Notes: a model not told the origin generated them from the letters alone. Shown: positions 1-8,512, counted from the stretch's first letter. The stretch: 11,999 nucleotides of DNA from JBBSJV01 sp038256935 (GCA_038256935.1 JBBSJV010000042.1:1-11999), one strand, 5' to 3'. Numbers and translations: made by a program.

Positions 1-1
1 A

Positions 2-352
2 GTTATTGGTGGAATGTATGTAGCGATGTTAAATCAGCCAATGCATTTTTTTGATGACTCACAAATATATCTATCTTCCAATCACAAAATTGATAAAGAA
101 TTTGCCCTTATAATGATAAACTCATCAACTAGCTATAAGCCTCAAGATGTAATGACAAATTTTTGGACTGTGGGTATGAACAACCATTTAATCCATAGCT
201 TATTTCCAAATATATCATCCATCCATTATCCAGTTCTTTACGGCATTGTATTATCTGAGCTCAAAGAAAATCAAGTCCAAGTAAAAACCTATCAAAGTTG
301 GAAAAGTCTTCTTTTCTCTCATTATACTTATCTTAAAAAGCTTGGTTGTTAA
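2..352 (+). CDS. Fatty-acid desaturase, C-terminal fragment (5' end outside window)
   Basis: The frame is open from base 2, so the gene begins upstream; the ATG at 14 is internal. The visible 116 codons match the C-terminal end of membrane fatty-acid desaturases (PF00487 type, di-iron enzymes that put a double bond into acyl chains). The key block is G-M-N-N-H-L-I-H-S-L-F-P followed by N-I-S-S-I-H-Y-P, which aligns with the family's GGLNyQiEHHLFPnishvHYP third histidine box. The tail 'FSHYTYLKKLG' also fits the usual end of these proteins. Oddity: the box normally reads QxxHH (or HxxHH) but is HxxHS here, so one expected iron-ligand histidine is serine. The other two histidine boxes would lie outside the window. 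The family call comes from this C-terminal block alone; catalytic competence is uncertain. Confidence 0.72.
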   Translation, partial: VIGGMYVAMLNQPMHFFDDSQIYLSSNHKIDKEFALIMINSSTSYKPQDVMTNFWTVGMNNHLIHSLFPNISSIHYPVLYGIVLSELKENQVQVKTYQSWKSLLFSHYTYLKKLGC

Positions 353-436
353 ATTTTAGAAAACTACATATATCTGTTTTGTGTAGTAAAAGTAGAAAAA
401 ATAATAAACTAAATCTCAACTAAAGATAAATTGAGT

Positions 437-466
437 TTGACAATTTCAGTAATTATAGCTTATCAT
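437..466 (+). promoter_or_regulatory. Promoter for the tRNA-Tyr/tRNA-Gly/grpE transcript
   Basis: A perfect -35 hexamer TTGACA (437-442) is followed after 18 bases by TATCAT (461-466), five of six matches to the -10 consensus. Transcription would start near 473, only a few bases before the 5' end of tRNA-Tyr at 477. The spacing matches the candidate 23S promoter in this window (TTGACA, 18 bases, TACTAT). The rest of the 353-476 gap shows nothing else convincing. Confidence 0.7.
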
Positions 467-476
467 TATAGGGCTT

Positions 477-561
477 CCAGAGATACTCAAGCGGTCAACG
501 AGGGCAGACTGTAAATCTGCTGGGTCTCCCTTCGAAGGTTCGAATCCTTCTCTCTGGACCA
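477..561 (+). tRNA. tRNA-Tyr (anticodon GTA), CCA encoded
   Basis: This is a class II tRNA of 85 bases including the encoded CCA (559-561). The acceptor stem CCAGAGA (477-483) pairs with TCTCTGG (551-557) and the discriminator base is A558. The anticodon stem GCAGA/TCTGC encloses the loop CTGTAAA, with anticodon GTA at 511-513. A long variable arm follows, as expected for bacterial tRNA-Tyr, and then a T arm GAAGG-TTCGAAT-CCTTC. Only 3 bases separate it from the next tRNA, so the two are surely co-transcribed. Confidence 0.95.
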
Positions 562-564
562 TAA

Positions 565-639
565 GCGGGTATTGTATAATGGTTATTACCTCAGCTTTCC
601 AAGCTGATGATGTGGGTCCGATTCCCACTACCCGCTCCA
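565..639 (+). tRNA. tRNA-Gly (anticodon TCC), CCA encoded
   Basis: The acceptor stem GCGGGTA (565-571) pairs with TACCCGC (629-635), with discriminator T636 and encoded CCA at 637-639, giving 75 bases. The anticodon stem TCAGC/GCTGA encloses TTTCCAA, with anticodon TCC at 598-600, reading GGA/GGG glycine codons. It ends only 17 bases before the grpE start codon, so 3' processing of this tRNA would create the 5' end of the grpE message. Confidence 0.95.
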
Positions 640-656
640 ATTGACTTTTAGAGATT

Positions 657-1307
657 ATGCCACAAGATACAACCAAAAAAAAATTCCCATCAATTAAAAC
701 CAAAAAAACAGTTCAAACACCAGAAATTGACCCTAAAGCTCAAGCTAATAATGGATCTAAACCCGAACCTGTTAAAATAACTCCAGCCAAGATCAGGGCT
801 AAAATATCTACAACTAAAATAATTTCTAGCTTACAAGAGCAGCTAACTGCTTCTAATTTAAAACTTTCTGAGCAATCAACACAGCTTGTTTCTACTCAAA
901 GAGCTTTACAGGAAAAAATTGCTGAAGCCACTTTGCTATCAAGGCAGCACGAATTAGATATTGAACAAAAAATCAAATCCTCCAAGAAAAAAATCATAGA
1001 ACCAATTGTTACTTATATAAATAACGTAGTACTGGCCTTTCAATATCTGCCCCAAGGCTTAGAAGATAACCTCAATAAATTTGTAGAAACCCTCAAACTT
1101 GCCTTACAAAGAGCAATTGAAGATTTGCAAAAACATGGAGTAGAAATCATCATTCCAAAAGTTGGAGAAGCTGTAGATCCAATTTACATGAATGTTCTTA
1201 ACCCTGGAGCAAGTGATAGCGAGGACTTAATAGTAAAATCAATTGTTTCTGTCGGTATTAAAATTGATGGGCAAATTACTCAACCTGTTTCAATCATGGC
1301 TGAATAA
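657..1307 (+). CDS. grpE: Divergent GrpE, nucleotide exchange factor for DnaK
   Basis: GrpE releases ADP from the Hsp70 chaperone DnaK in the cytoplasm. The 216-residue protein has the GrpE layout: a lysine-rich disordered N-terminus (about 1-50), a long helix/coiled coil (about 53-115), a four-helix-bundle part (about 112-160) and a C-terminal beta domain. The best motif is G161-V-E-I-I-I-P-K-V-G-E-A-V-D-P (to 175), matching the family's 'Gv..i.p.GepFDP', and the C-terminus 'GIKIDGQITQPVSIMAE' fits the usual 'Gy.l.drvlRPA.V.Va'. The conserved HEA after DP is replaced by Y-M-N-V, so it is clearly divergent. It follows two tRNAs, not hrcA or dnaK, and probably shares their promoter. There is no good Shine-Dalgarno; the only purine-rich bases upstream are AGAG. 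An unrelated coiled-coil protein is the alternative, but the C-terminal motif argues against it. Confidence 0.75.
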   Translation: MPQDTTKKKFPSIKTKKTVQTPEIDPKAQANNGSKPEPVKITPAKIRAKISTTKIISSLQEQLTASNLKLSEQSTQLVSTQRALQEKIAEATLLSRQHELDIEQKIKSSKKKIIEPIVTYINNVVLAFQYLPQGLEDNLNKFVETLKLALQRAIEDLQKHGVEIIIPKVGEAVDPIYMNVLNPGASDSEDLIVKSIVSVGIKIDGQITQPVSIMAE

Positions 1308-1327
1308 AATTATAAATTCAATCCGTG

Positions 1328-2146
1328 TTAGTAGTTAATTGATAGATCTTTTAAAATATCCCAAATTGCTGTTTTTTGTGAAACTGTAAGCTCAAAGGGA
1401 AGTTTTTTTACAACATTTTTAACATAATCAAGATCCAAATCAATTAATTTTCCAGGGATTTCGATTTGTGATTGATTGTAATAGTTGTAAACACACAATT
1501 TTAAAAATACTTTAAATTTGAGCCAGGTGTGATAGGATTGATTATATTCTGATAGTGAATTAGGTTTATGAATTTTTTCAAGATTGAATTGCATTGGGAA
1601 AATATCATTTTCAGGAACCAAACCTTGGAAGTTTAAAACATAAAATCTAGAATCAAGTAGCTGGTGAATATTTATAAAATCACTGTTTGCAAGTTGCTTT
1701 TTTTCAGGGTAAATCACTTGTAAATGAGGCTCAACAATAGCTGAACCTAGCACAAAACCATTTTCTTGCAATTGCTCCTTTTTCTTGGATAATTGAATAG
1801 CTGACCAAAACCCCTTTCTATAACTAACTAACCCTTGAAACATTGACCCCGGAGTCAGCCACTTAGAAGTATAATTGGTAACAGAAAAATAGTATACTTT
1901 AAGAAGTAATGGGGTCTTAAAAGTCAGTTCTAGAAACTTTTTTTTACCATTTCGATACTCTACTTTTTCTAAGACCCCTTCAAATAAATAAACTTCTGAG
2001 TTTTTTGGATTAAAGTTTGTAGCAAAGGGTTGAATATTTCTAACTGATCTTGGAAAATGGGTAATAACGTCGTAGATAGAATTAAAACCAGAATTGACCA
2101 ATTTTTGCTTTTGGGATTTGGTTAGAGTATCAATTAATTCAAGCAT
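1328..2146 (-). CDS. RecG-like protein, N-terminal wedge/OB part only (helicase motor absent)
   Basis: RecG remodels stalled forks and branched DNA; its N-terminal wedge domain grips the junction and a C-terminal SF2 motor drives translocation. These 272 residues follow the RecG N-terminus: a start like 'LTKSQKQKLVNSGFNSIYDVITHFPR' (family: GI.t..DLL.hfPRry), then an OB-fold section with 'Y.NGKKKFLELTF' and 'LTPGSMFQGLVSYRKG'. It ends with 'LPFELTVSQKTAIWDILKDL', which matches the Q-motif lead-in just before the ATPase. A TAA follows five codons later, before any Walker A. No frame in the remaining 20 bases before the convergent grpE encodes the motor, so it is a clean truncation and not a simple frameshift. 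The protein cannot hydrolyse ATP. It may be a decaying remnant or a kept DNA-binding protein; the long intact frame allows either. Confidence 0.72.
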   Translation of the reverse strand: MLELIDTLTKSQKQKLVNSGFNSIYDVITHFPRSVRNIQPFATNFNPKNSEVYLFEGVLEKVEYRNGKKKFLELTFKTPLLLKVYYFSVTNYTSKWLTPGSMFQGLVSYRKGFWSAIQLSKKKEQLQENGFVLGSAIVEPHLQVIYPEKKQLANSDFINIHQLLDSRFYVLNFQGLVPENDIFPMQFNLEKIHKPNSLSEYNQSYHTWLKFKVFLKLCVYNYYNQSQIEIPGKLIDLDLDYVKNVVKKLPFELTVSQKTAIWDILKDLSINY

Positions 2147-3049
2147 ATGGAATATATCATCACCATTTTCTTAATCTTAGTTTTTGTAAGTTTGTTTGGC
2201 TTTTTCTTTACAGTAGACCAGCAAACTAACGCTGTAATGGAAGTCTTTGGCAAATTTAGAAGAATTGCAAGTCCAGGACTCAATTTCAAAATCCCCCTTA
2301 TTGAAAGAATAGCAGGGCGGATCAGTCTTCGAATCCAACAACTAGATGTTAAGGTAGAAACCAAAACCAAGGATAACGTCTTTGTAGATGTCTTAGTTTC
2401 TGTGCAATACTTTGTAATTCCTGAAAAAGTATATGAAGCATTTTATAAACTTGATAACCCCGAAAAGCAAATCACCTCCTTTGTATTCGATGTGGTTAGA
2501 GCCAAAGTTCCTCAGATAATCTTAGATGATGTTTTTGAAAAGAAAGATGATATCGCTGACACAGTTAAAGCTGAATTATCCCAGCAAATGGATGATTTTG
2601 GCTATGGTATCCTAAAAGCCTTGGTAACTGATATTGACCCAAACGCCAAGGTCAAAGAAGCCATGAATGAAATCAATGCAGCTCAAAGACTCAAAGTTGC
2701 CTCTCTTGAAAAAGGAGAAGCCGATAAAATTCTCAGAGTAAAATCAGCTGAAGCCGAAGCTGAAAGTAAAGCTCTACAAGGAAAAGGTATAGCCCAGCAA
2801 AGAAAAGCAATTATCGATGGGTTAAGACTTAGTATGGATGAGTTTCAAAAAACCATCCCTGATAGTTCCTCCGCTGATGTTATGAATTTAGTTCTTATGA
2901 CTCAATATTTTGATACTTTAAAAGATGTGACTAGTAATTCAAACTCAAATACAATATTAATTCCCCACTCACCTTCAGCCCTTTCTGATATTTCAGATCA
3001 AATTAGAAATGCTATAATCACAGCTAACCAAGTCGATAAAAAAGACTAG
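2147..3049 (+). CDS. SPFH/band 7 (prohibitin-homology) membrane protein, HIR-like
   Basis: SPFH proteins form oligomeric assemblies in membranes and are linked to membrane microdomains and control of membrane proteases. An N-terminal hydrophobic segment (about 3-22) anchors the protein, followed by the band 7 domain (about 23-190; 'VDQQTNAVMEVFGKFRRIASPGLNFKIP' is the typical opening) and an Ala/Glu/Lys-rich helical region (about 165-230). The C-terminal half, with 'KALVTDIDP', 'VKEAMNEINAAQRL', 'EKGEADKI', 'GKGIAQQRKAIIDG', 'DVMNLVLMTQYFDTLKD' and 'NTILIPHSP', is the pattern seen in plant hypersensitive-induced-reaction (HIR) proteins and their bacterial relatives. The length of 300 is normal. 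An in-frame stop at 2135 makes the ATG at 2147 the only reasonable start; it abuts the ATG of the divergent recG-like gene and has no Shine-Dalgarno. No NfeD-type partner protease is adjacent. Confidence 0.92.
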   Translation: MEYIITIFLILVFVSLFGFFFTVDQQTNAVMEVFGKFRRIASPGLNFKIPLIERIAGRISLRIQQLDVKVETKTKDNVFVDVLVSVQYFVIPEKVYEAFYKLDNPEKQITSFVFDVVRAKVPQIILDDVFEKKDDIADTVKAELSQQMDDFGYGILKALVTDIDPNAKVKEAMNEINAAQRLKVASLEKGEADKILRVKSAEAEAESKALQGKGIAQQRKAIIDGLRLSMDEFQKTIPDSSSADVMNLVLMTQYFDTLKDVTSNSNSNTILIPHSPSALSDISDQIRNAIITANQVDKKD

Positions 3050-3759
3050 CTATAACTAATTTGATATTGATTATCACGGTATCTACTGTAAATTACAAAC
3101 CTACCATTTGATTCGCTATAGTAGGCTAGTTCAAAACTGTCGCCATTACTTGAACTTCCATACAGGTAGCAATTTCGAAGAGTTCTCTGAGTACGGTCTC
3201 CGTTATTAAAATTACAAGAAGCCCTTCTGTCACTATATATATTATCTTCAGGGTTTTGCTCCTCGGATATAAAAACTCCAGGGCAATCTCTTGTAGTCAC
3301 TCTATTTTGACTATAGATTGTACTATACTGACCCCACGGATCATTTGGAAAAGATTGTTTTTGGATATAAGTATGAGAATCAAACTTTTCCCTACTTCCT
3401 GATAAGTACTCGCTCAATGTATATTCATAGTCCACTTCATTGGGTTTTTGAGAACAAACTGAAACTGGATAAGCTCGTTGACTTGGTATAGTACTAGAGT
3501 TATTATAAAACTGCTCCAAGGCAATCAATACTTGAGAAATATCCTCTACTTTTTGAGTGTCTCTATTTGCAGCGGTTTGAGAAATAAACCCAAACAACCC
3601 AACACCTATTAAGATAAATACACAAATAGCAATGGTAATTTTTTCTAACGAATTAAGCTTTTTATTATAATTATAGTTTATCTTTGGCTTTTTTAAGCCA
3701 TCATCAAATTGAGCATAGGGGTCTACGATCTGAGAGTTTAGTTGTGAATCGGAATCCAT
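3046..3759 (-). CDS. Membrane-anchored pseudopilin-like (GspG-like) protein without a prepilin cleavage motif
   Basis: The 237-residue protein has a polar N-terminus (about 1-40), one transmembrane helix (about 41-60) and a large, probably extracytoplasmic domain. Just after the helix, 'RDTQKVEDISQVLIALEQFYNN' resembles the pseudopilin helix (family: RD..R..Dl..i..AL..yy...). Further on 'FPNDPWGQYSTIYSQN' resembles the GspG 'DPWGnpY' motif. There is no G-F-T-L-I-E-type cleavage site; the segment before the helix reads 'KKLNSLEKITIAICV'. Four cysteines lie outside the membrane (residues 102, 159, 182, 197) and could form two disulfides. It overlaps the upstream four-helix protein gene by 22 bases, implying translational coupling, and its stop shares the bases CTAG with the stop of the convergent SPFH gene. 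A general surface protein is the alternative; function is unknown. Confidence 0.6.
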   Translation of the reverse strand: MDSDSQLNSQIVDPYAQFDDGLKKPKINYNYNKKLNSLEKITIAICVFILIGVGLFGFISQTAANRDTQKVEDISQVLIALEQFYNNSSTIPSQRAYPVSVCSQKPNEVDYEYTLSEYLSGSREKFDSHTYIQKQSFPNDPWGQYSTIYSQNRVTTRDCPGVFISEEQNPEDNIYSDRRASCNFNNGDRTQRTLRNCYLYGSSSNGDSFELAYYSESNGRFVIYSRYRDNQYQISYS

Positions 3760-4118
3760 AGTATAATCAATAAGCCAATTACAATAAGTAAGCTAAGTAA
3801 TCCTAAATTTAAGATATTTGTAAGTATAAAGGTTATTCCAAATATTATCAACATTGATAATAATCCCTGCCTCAATACCAAATAGTTTATACCTTCGCTA
3901 GAAAGAATTAGTCTTTTGATAGAAGTATACCACCAAAAACCTAACAGTACAAATAAACTCCAAAAAAATATAAATAATAAAAATAAGACTAAATAAAGAG
4001 TCTGAGACAGGCTTCTAGGGTCAACAAGACCAATAACAAGAGTCAACCCAAAGAAACACAAACCTGTGAGAATAGCAAAAACTTTTTGTAATAATAATGA
4101 GTATTCAACTGGATCCAT
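3738..4118 (-). CDS. Small four-helix integral membrane protein of unknown function
   Basis: I do not recognise a family. The 126 residues are very hydrophobic, with four predicted membrane helices at about 10-31, 41-64, 84-102 and 104-123. A short polar loop 'YTSIKRLILSSEG' lies between helices 2 and 3, and its basic residues suggest a cytoplasmic side. It is the first gene of a two-gene minus-strand operon, and its 3' end overlaps the start of the pseudopilin-like gene by 22 bases, so the two products probably act together, perhaps as a membrane platform and an anchored extracellular partner. That functional link is inference from gene overlap only. The start ATG has no Shine-Dalgarno. The operon's promoter should lie in 4119-4247, but I see no strong hexamer pair there on this strand. 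Confidence 0.7.
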   Translation of the reverse strand: MDPVEYSLLLQKVFAILTGLCFFGLTLVIGLVDPRSLSQTLYLVLFLLFIFFWSLFVLLGFWWYTSIKRLILSSEGINYLVLRQGLLSMLIIFGITFILTNILNLGLLSLLIVIGLLIILWIPIHN

Positions 4119-4247
4119 ACGAACTTTGAATGAATTTAAAACATTAACAGTTATTAATTTATCTGATTAAATGTGGGTTTTTTCTAAGTGGCCGTATTTA
4201 GCTTGATTTCAAGAAATTTGTCTAATGACTTCAAAAGGAAATTTTTC

Positions 4248-4277
4248 TTGACAAAACAATAAAATTTAGTTTACTAT
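4248..4277 (+). promoter_or_regulatory. Promoter of the solitary 23S rRNA gene
   Basis: A perfect TTGACA (4248-4253) is followed after 18 bases by TACTAT (4272-4277). Overlapping alternatives for the -10 are TATTAT (4275-4280) and TATAAC (4278-4283), with longer spacers of 21 and 24 bases. Transcription would start near 4284-4290, about 65 bases before the mature 23S. The same -35 and 18-base spacer appear at the tRNA promoter. Upstream, 4202-4213 is a short inverted repeat (CTTGA-TT-TCAAG) of unknown meaning. Confidence 0.65.
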
Positions 4278-4308
4278 TATAACTGTTATCAGTATCAACT
4301 GAATAGCT

Positions 4309-4342
4309 GCTTTACAGTTGGATTCAAAACTAAAAATTTAAT
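4309..4342 (+). other. Pre-23S leader strand of the processing stem
   Basis: These bases are complementary to the trailer at 7380-7414. 4309-4317 pairs with 7406-7414 (9 bp), 4319-4328 with 7395-7404 (10 bp) and 4330-4342 with 7380-7392 (13 bp). The only interruptions are a T-T mismatch (4318/7405) and a 1x2 internal loop (4329/7393-7394). CGAA at 4343-4346 can add four more pairs with TTCG at 7374-7377. This is the layout of the bacterial pre-23S stem cut by RNase III. The enzyme itself is inferred; the complementarity is directly visible. Confidence 0.88.
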
Positions 4343-4350
4343 CGAATCGA

Positions 4351-7371
<3,021 letters not shown>

Positions 7372-7379
7372 TTTTCGTA

Positions 7380-7414
7380 ATTAAATTTTTAGCCTTTGAA
7401 TCCATCTGTAAAGC
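7380..7414 (+). other. Pre-23S trailer strand of the processing stem
   Basis: This is the partner of 4309-4342, giving 32 base pairs with one mismatch and one small internal loop. Because the stem closes directly around 23S, no 5S rRNA or tRNA is carried in the processed precursor. The outer end of the stem (7414) lies 19 bases before the rpmB start codon. There is no intrinsic terminator (hairpin plus T-run) between 23S and rpmB, so transcription may continue into rpmB. Confidence 0.85.
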
Positions 7415-7433
7415 ATTAACTTTATATATTAGC

Positions 7434-7643
7434 ATGCCTAGAATTTGCCCAATTAATAAAATATCTTATCAAAAGATTAAGTCTAGGTCTCATTCTATGC
7501 AGGCTACAATTAAGCACAGAGATCCAAACTTTGTTGTTAAAAAAGTAGGCAATAAAAAAGTTAAAATTTCAGCCAGAGCTTGGAAAACTATTCGAACTAA
7601 GAAGCAAGATTTATCTACTGTTCTTAAAAATGCCTCAAAATAG
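7434..7643 (+). CDS. rpmB: 50S ribosomal protein bL28
   Basis: bL28 is a small basic protein of the large ribosomal subunit. The 69-residue sequence has the family pattern: an N-terminal 'RICPINK' turn (the C..c..k position, with only one cysteine left, so a zinc-free form), the conserved 'SRSHSMQATIKHRDPNF' (family: SHs.n.Tkr.f.PNl), a beta-rich 'VKKVGNKKVKISARAWKTI' and a short basic tail. The length is typical. It begins 63 bases after the 23S 3' end with no clear promoter or Shine-Dalgarno (upstream 'TTTATATATTAGC'), and its last 14 bases overlap the next gene. The position suggests expression from the 23S transcript, after RNase III release, or from a weak promoter in the AT-rich 7415-7433 stretch; I cannot decide which. 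Confidence 0.85.
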   Translation: MPRICPINKISYQKIKSRSHSMQATIKHRDPNFVVKKVGNKKVKISARAWKTIRTKKQDLSTVLKNASK

Positions 7644-8040
7644 TAATTTCAAATTCTATACATTTTTAGCAGTTCTTGCAGTCACTTTATGTGGCTTTTC
7701 TTTTTTTTTGGGGTATAAATTTCAATCTGTTCAAATTCAAACTACTAATGAAGATGAGCTGATTGCTGCTACTTTAAATAGTATTGAAACTGGAGATAGT
7801 GAAAATACTTCTTCAACTTTTATTAATCAGCAAGGTCCTGATTTTTCCAATGTATACTGGATTCCAATTGACACTGAACCTGTTTGCCCACCAACACATC
7901 CAATTAAAGGAAAAGTTTCAAATCAAGTTAATAATTACTACAGCCCTGATAATACTTTCTATAATAGAGTCAAGCCTAATCTTTGTTTTGTATCAGAATC
8001 ATATGCAAAAGATGTGGCAAAGTTTATTAAAAAGTTTTAG
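7630..8040 (+). CDS. Single-pass membrane protein with a C-terminal 'sunset'-like domain
   Basis: The 136-residue protein has an N-terminal transmembrane helix (about 9-29), an acidic Ser/Thr-rich linker (about 38-75) and a compact C-terminal domain. That domain, 'CPPTHPIKGKVS...NNYYSPDNTFYNRVKPNLCFVSESYAKDVAKFIKK' (residues 86-135), follows the pattern HPIKG.iS....yY.p...yY.r..p..CF.sE..A...Gf.k. I associate this with short 'sunset' domains appended to many bacterial, including CPR, secreted proteins; their function is unknown to me. C86 and C119 could form a disulfide outside the cell. The gene overlaps the end of rpmB by 14 bases, so it is translated from the same message. A second open frame inside it (7784-8047) is a shadow. 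Confidence 0.65.
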   Translation: MPQNSNFKFYTFLAVLAVTLCGFSFFLGYKFQSVQIQTTNEDELIAATLNSIETGDSENTSSTFINQQGPDFSNVYWIPIDTEPVCPPTHPIKGKVSNQVNNYYSPDNTFYNRVKPNLCFVSESYAKDVAKFIKKF

Positions 8041-8073
8041 TGTTTAGTGCATTTACCTTGAAATAGAATTTTT

Positions 8074-8367
8074 ATGCCTAAATATTTGAATAATTTTAAT
8101 TATAACGGTAAAAACTGTGCTGTTAATTATTTAGAAACTACCACAGTCAATGAATTTGCTACATGTGATGTTTATGCTTTTATTAAAGATACATATAAGG
8201 ATTTGGCTATAATTACAATTCAACCAGGTGGTTCCACTCCTTTACAATTAGTTTTAGATGGTAAGCAAACAATTGAAGGCTATATTTCAGGAAGTGGCTC
8301 ATTATTAATCACTAGAGGTAATGGTATGGTTGAAAAATATGTTTTAAATCCAATGACCAATGATTAA
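8074..8367 (+). CDS. Cupin-fold protein, N-terminal 97 residues, cut by an in-frame TAA
   Basis: The readable part, 'KDLAIITIQPGGSTPLQLVLDGKQTIEGYISGSGSLLIT' (residues 42-80), has the cupin pattern of a G-rich turn, paired beta strands and 'iEGyisGsG.l.i'. A full small cupin of this sort is about 135-140 residues, but a TAA occurs at codon 98 (8365-8367). The same frame then continues for 42 codons with recognisable cupin sequence, listed next. As written the product would lack the last strands of the barrel and probably not fold properly. No histidine metal ligand is visible in the usual cupin motif, so no reaction can be proposed. It sits 33 bases after the sunset-like gene and has no Shine-Dalgarno. 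Possible explanations are a nonsense mutation, a sequencing error or a split protein. Confidence 0.6.
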   Translation: MPKYLNNFNYNGKNCAVNYLETTTVNEFATCDVYAFIKDTYKDLAIITIQPGGSTPLQLVLDGKQTIEGYISGSGSLLITRGNGMVEKYVLNPMTND

Positions 8368-8496
8368 TTTTATCAAATTGTAACAGTCGGGGACAAAATG
8401 CAATTTCATGCTAACACAGATTCAGAGTTGGTTGTTTATGAAATATGTTATCCTCCTTATCAAAATGGTAGGTTTTTAAGTATTACCGACGATTAA
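8368..8496 (+). pseudogene. In-frame continuation of the interrupted cupin gene
   Basis: Directly after the TAA at 8365-8367, the same frame reads 42 codons to a second TAA at 8494-8496: 'FYQIVTVGDKMQFHAN' and then 'TDSELVVYEICYPPYQNGRF'. The ending 'vyEiCyPPYqdGRF' is how related small cupins finish, so it belongs to the gene just upstream. One base change, for example TAA to CAA, GAA or AAA, would restore a 140-residue protein. Only an internal ATG at 8398 could start this part alone, which would omit the first strand. Confidence 0.65.
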
Positions 8497-8512
8497 TTTT
8501 TGGGCTTTTACC

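Noticed and set aside
363..387. Hairpin ACTACA/TGTAGT after the desaturase gene as a terminator
   Set aside because: The loop is 13 bases long and no T-run follows on the plus strand.
446..703. 85-residue minus-strand open frame
   Set aside because: It is antisense to both tRNAs and their promoter; such frames are common artefacts over tRNA genes.
2134..2370. 78-residue minus-strand open frame over the SPFH start
   Set aside because: It is a shadow of the SPFH gene, overlaps the recG-like start and has no recognisable protein features.
4308..4316. TGCTTTACA in the 23S leader as an antitermination boxA
   Set aside because: It needs a two-base deletion to match boxA and is already explained by pairing with the trailer.
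7372..7433. 5S rRNA after the 23S
   Set aside because: The 60-base gap is too short and is taken up by the processing-stem trailer.
7784..8047. 87-residue plus-strand frame inside the sunset-like gene
   Set aside because: It is the same DNA read in another frame; the 7630-8040 frame has a membrane helix and a recognisable C-terminal domain.
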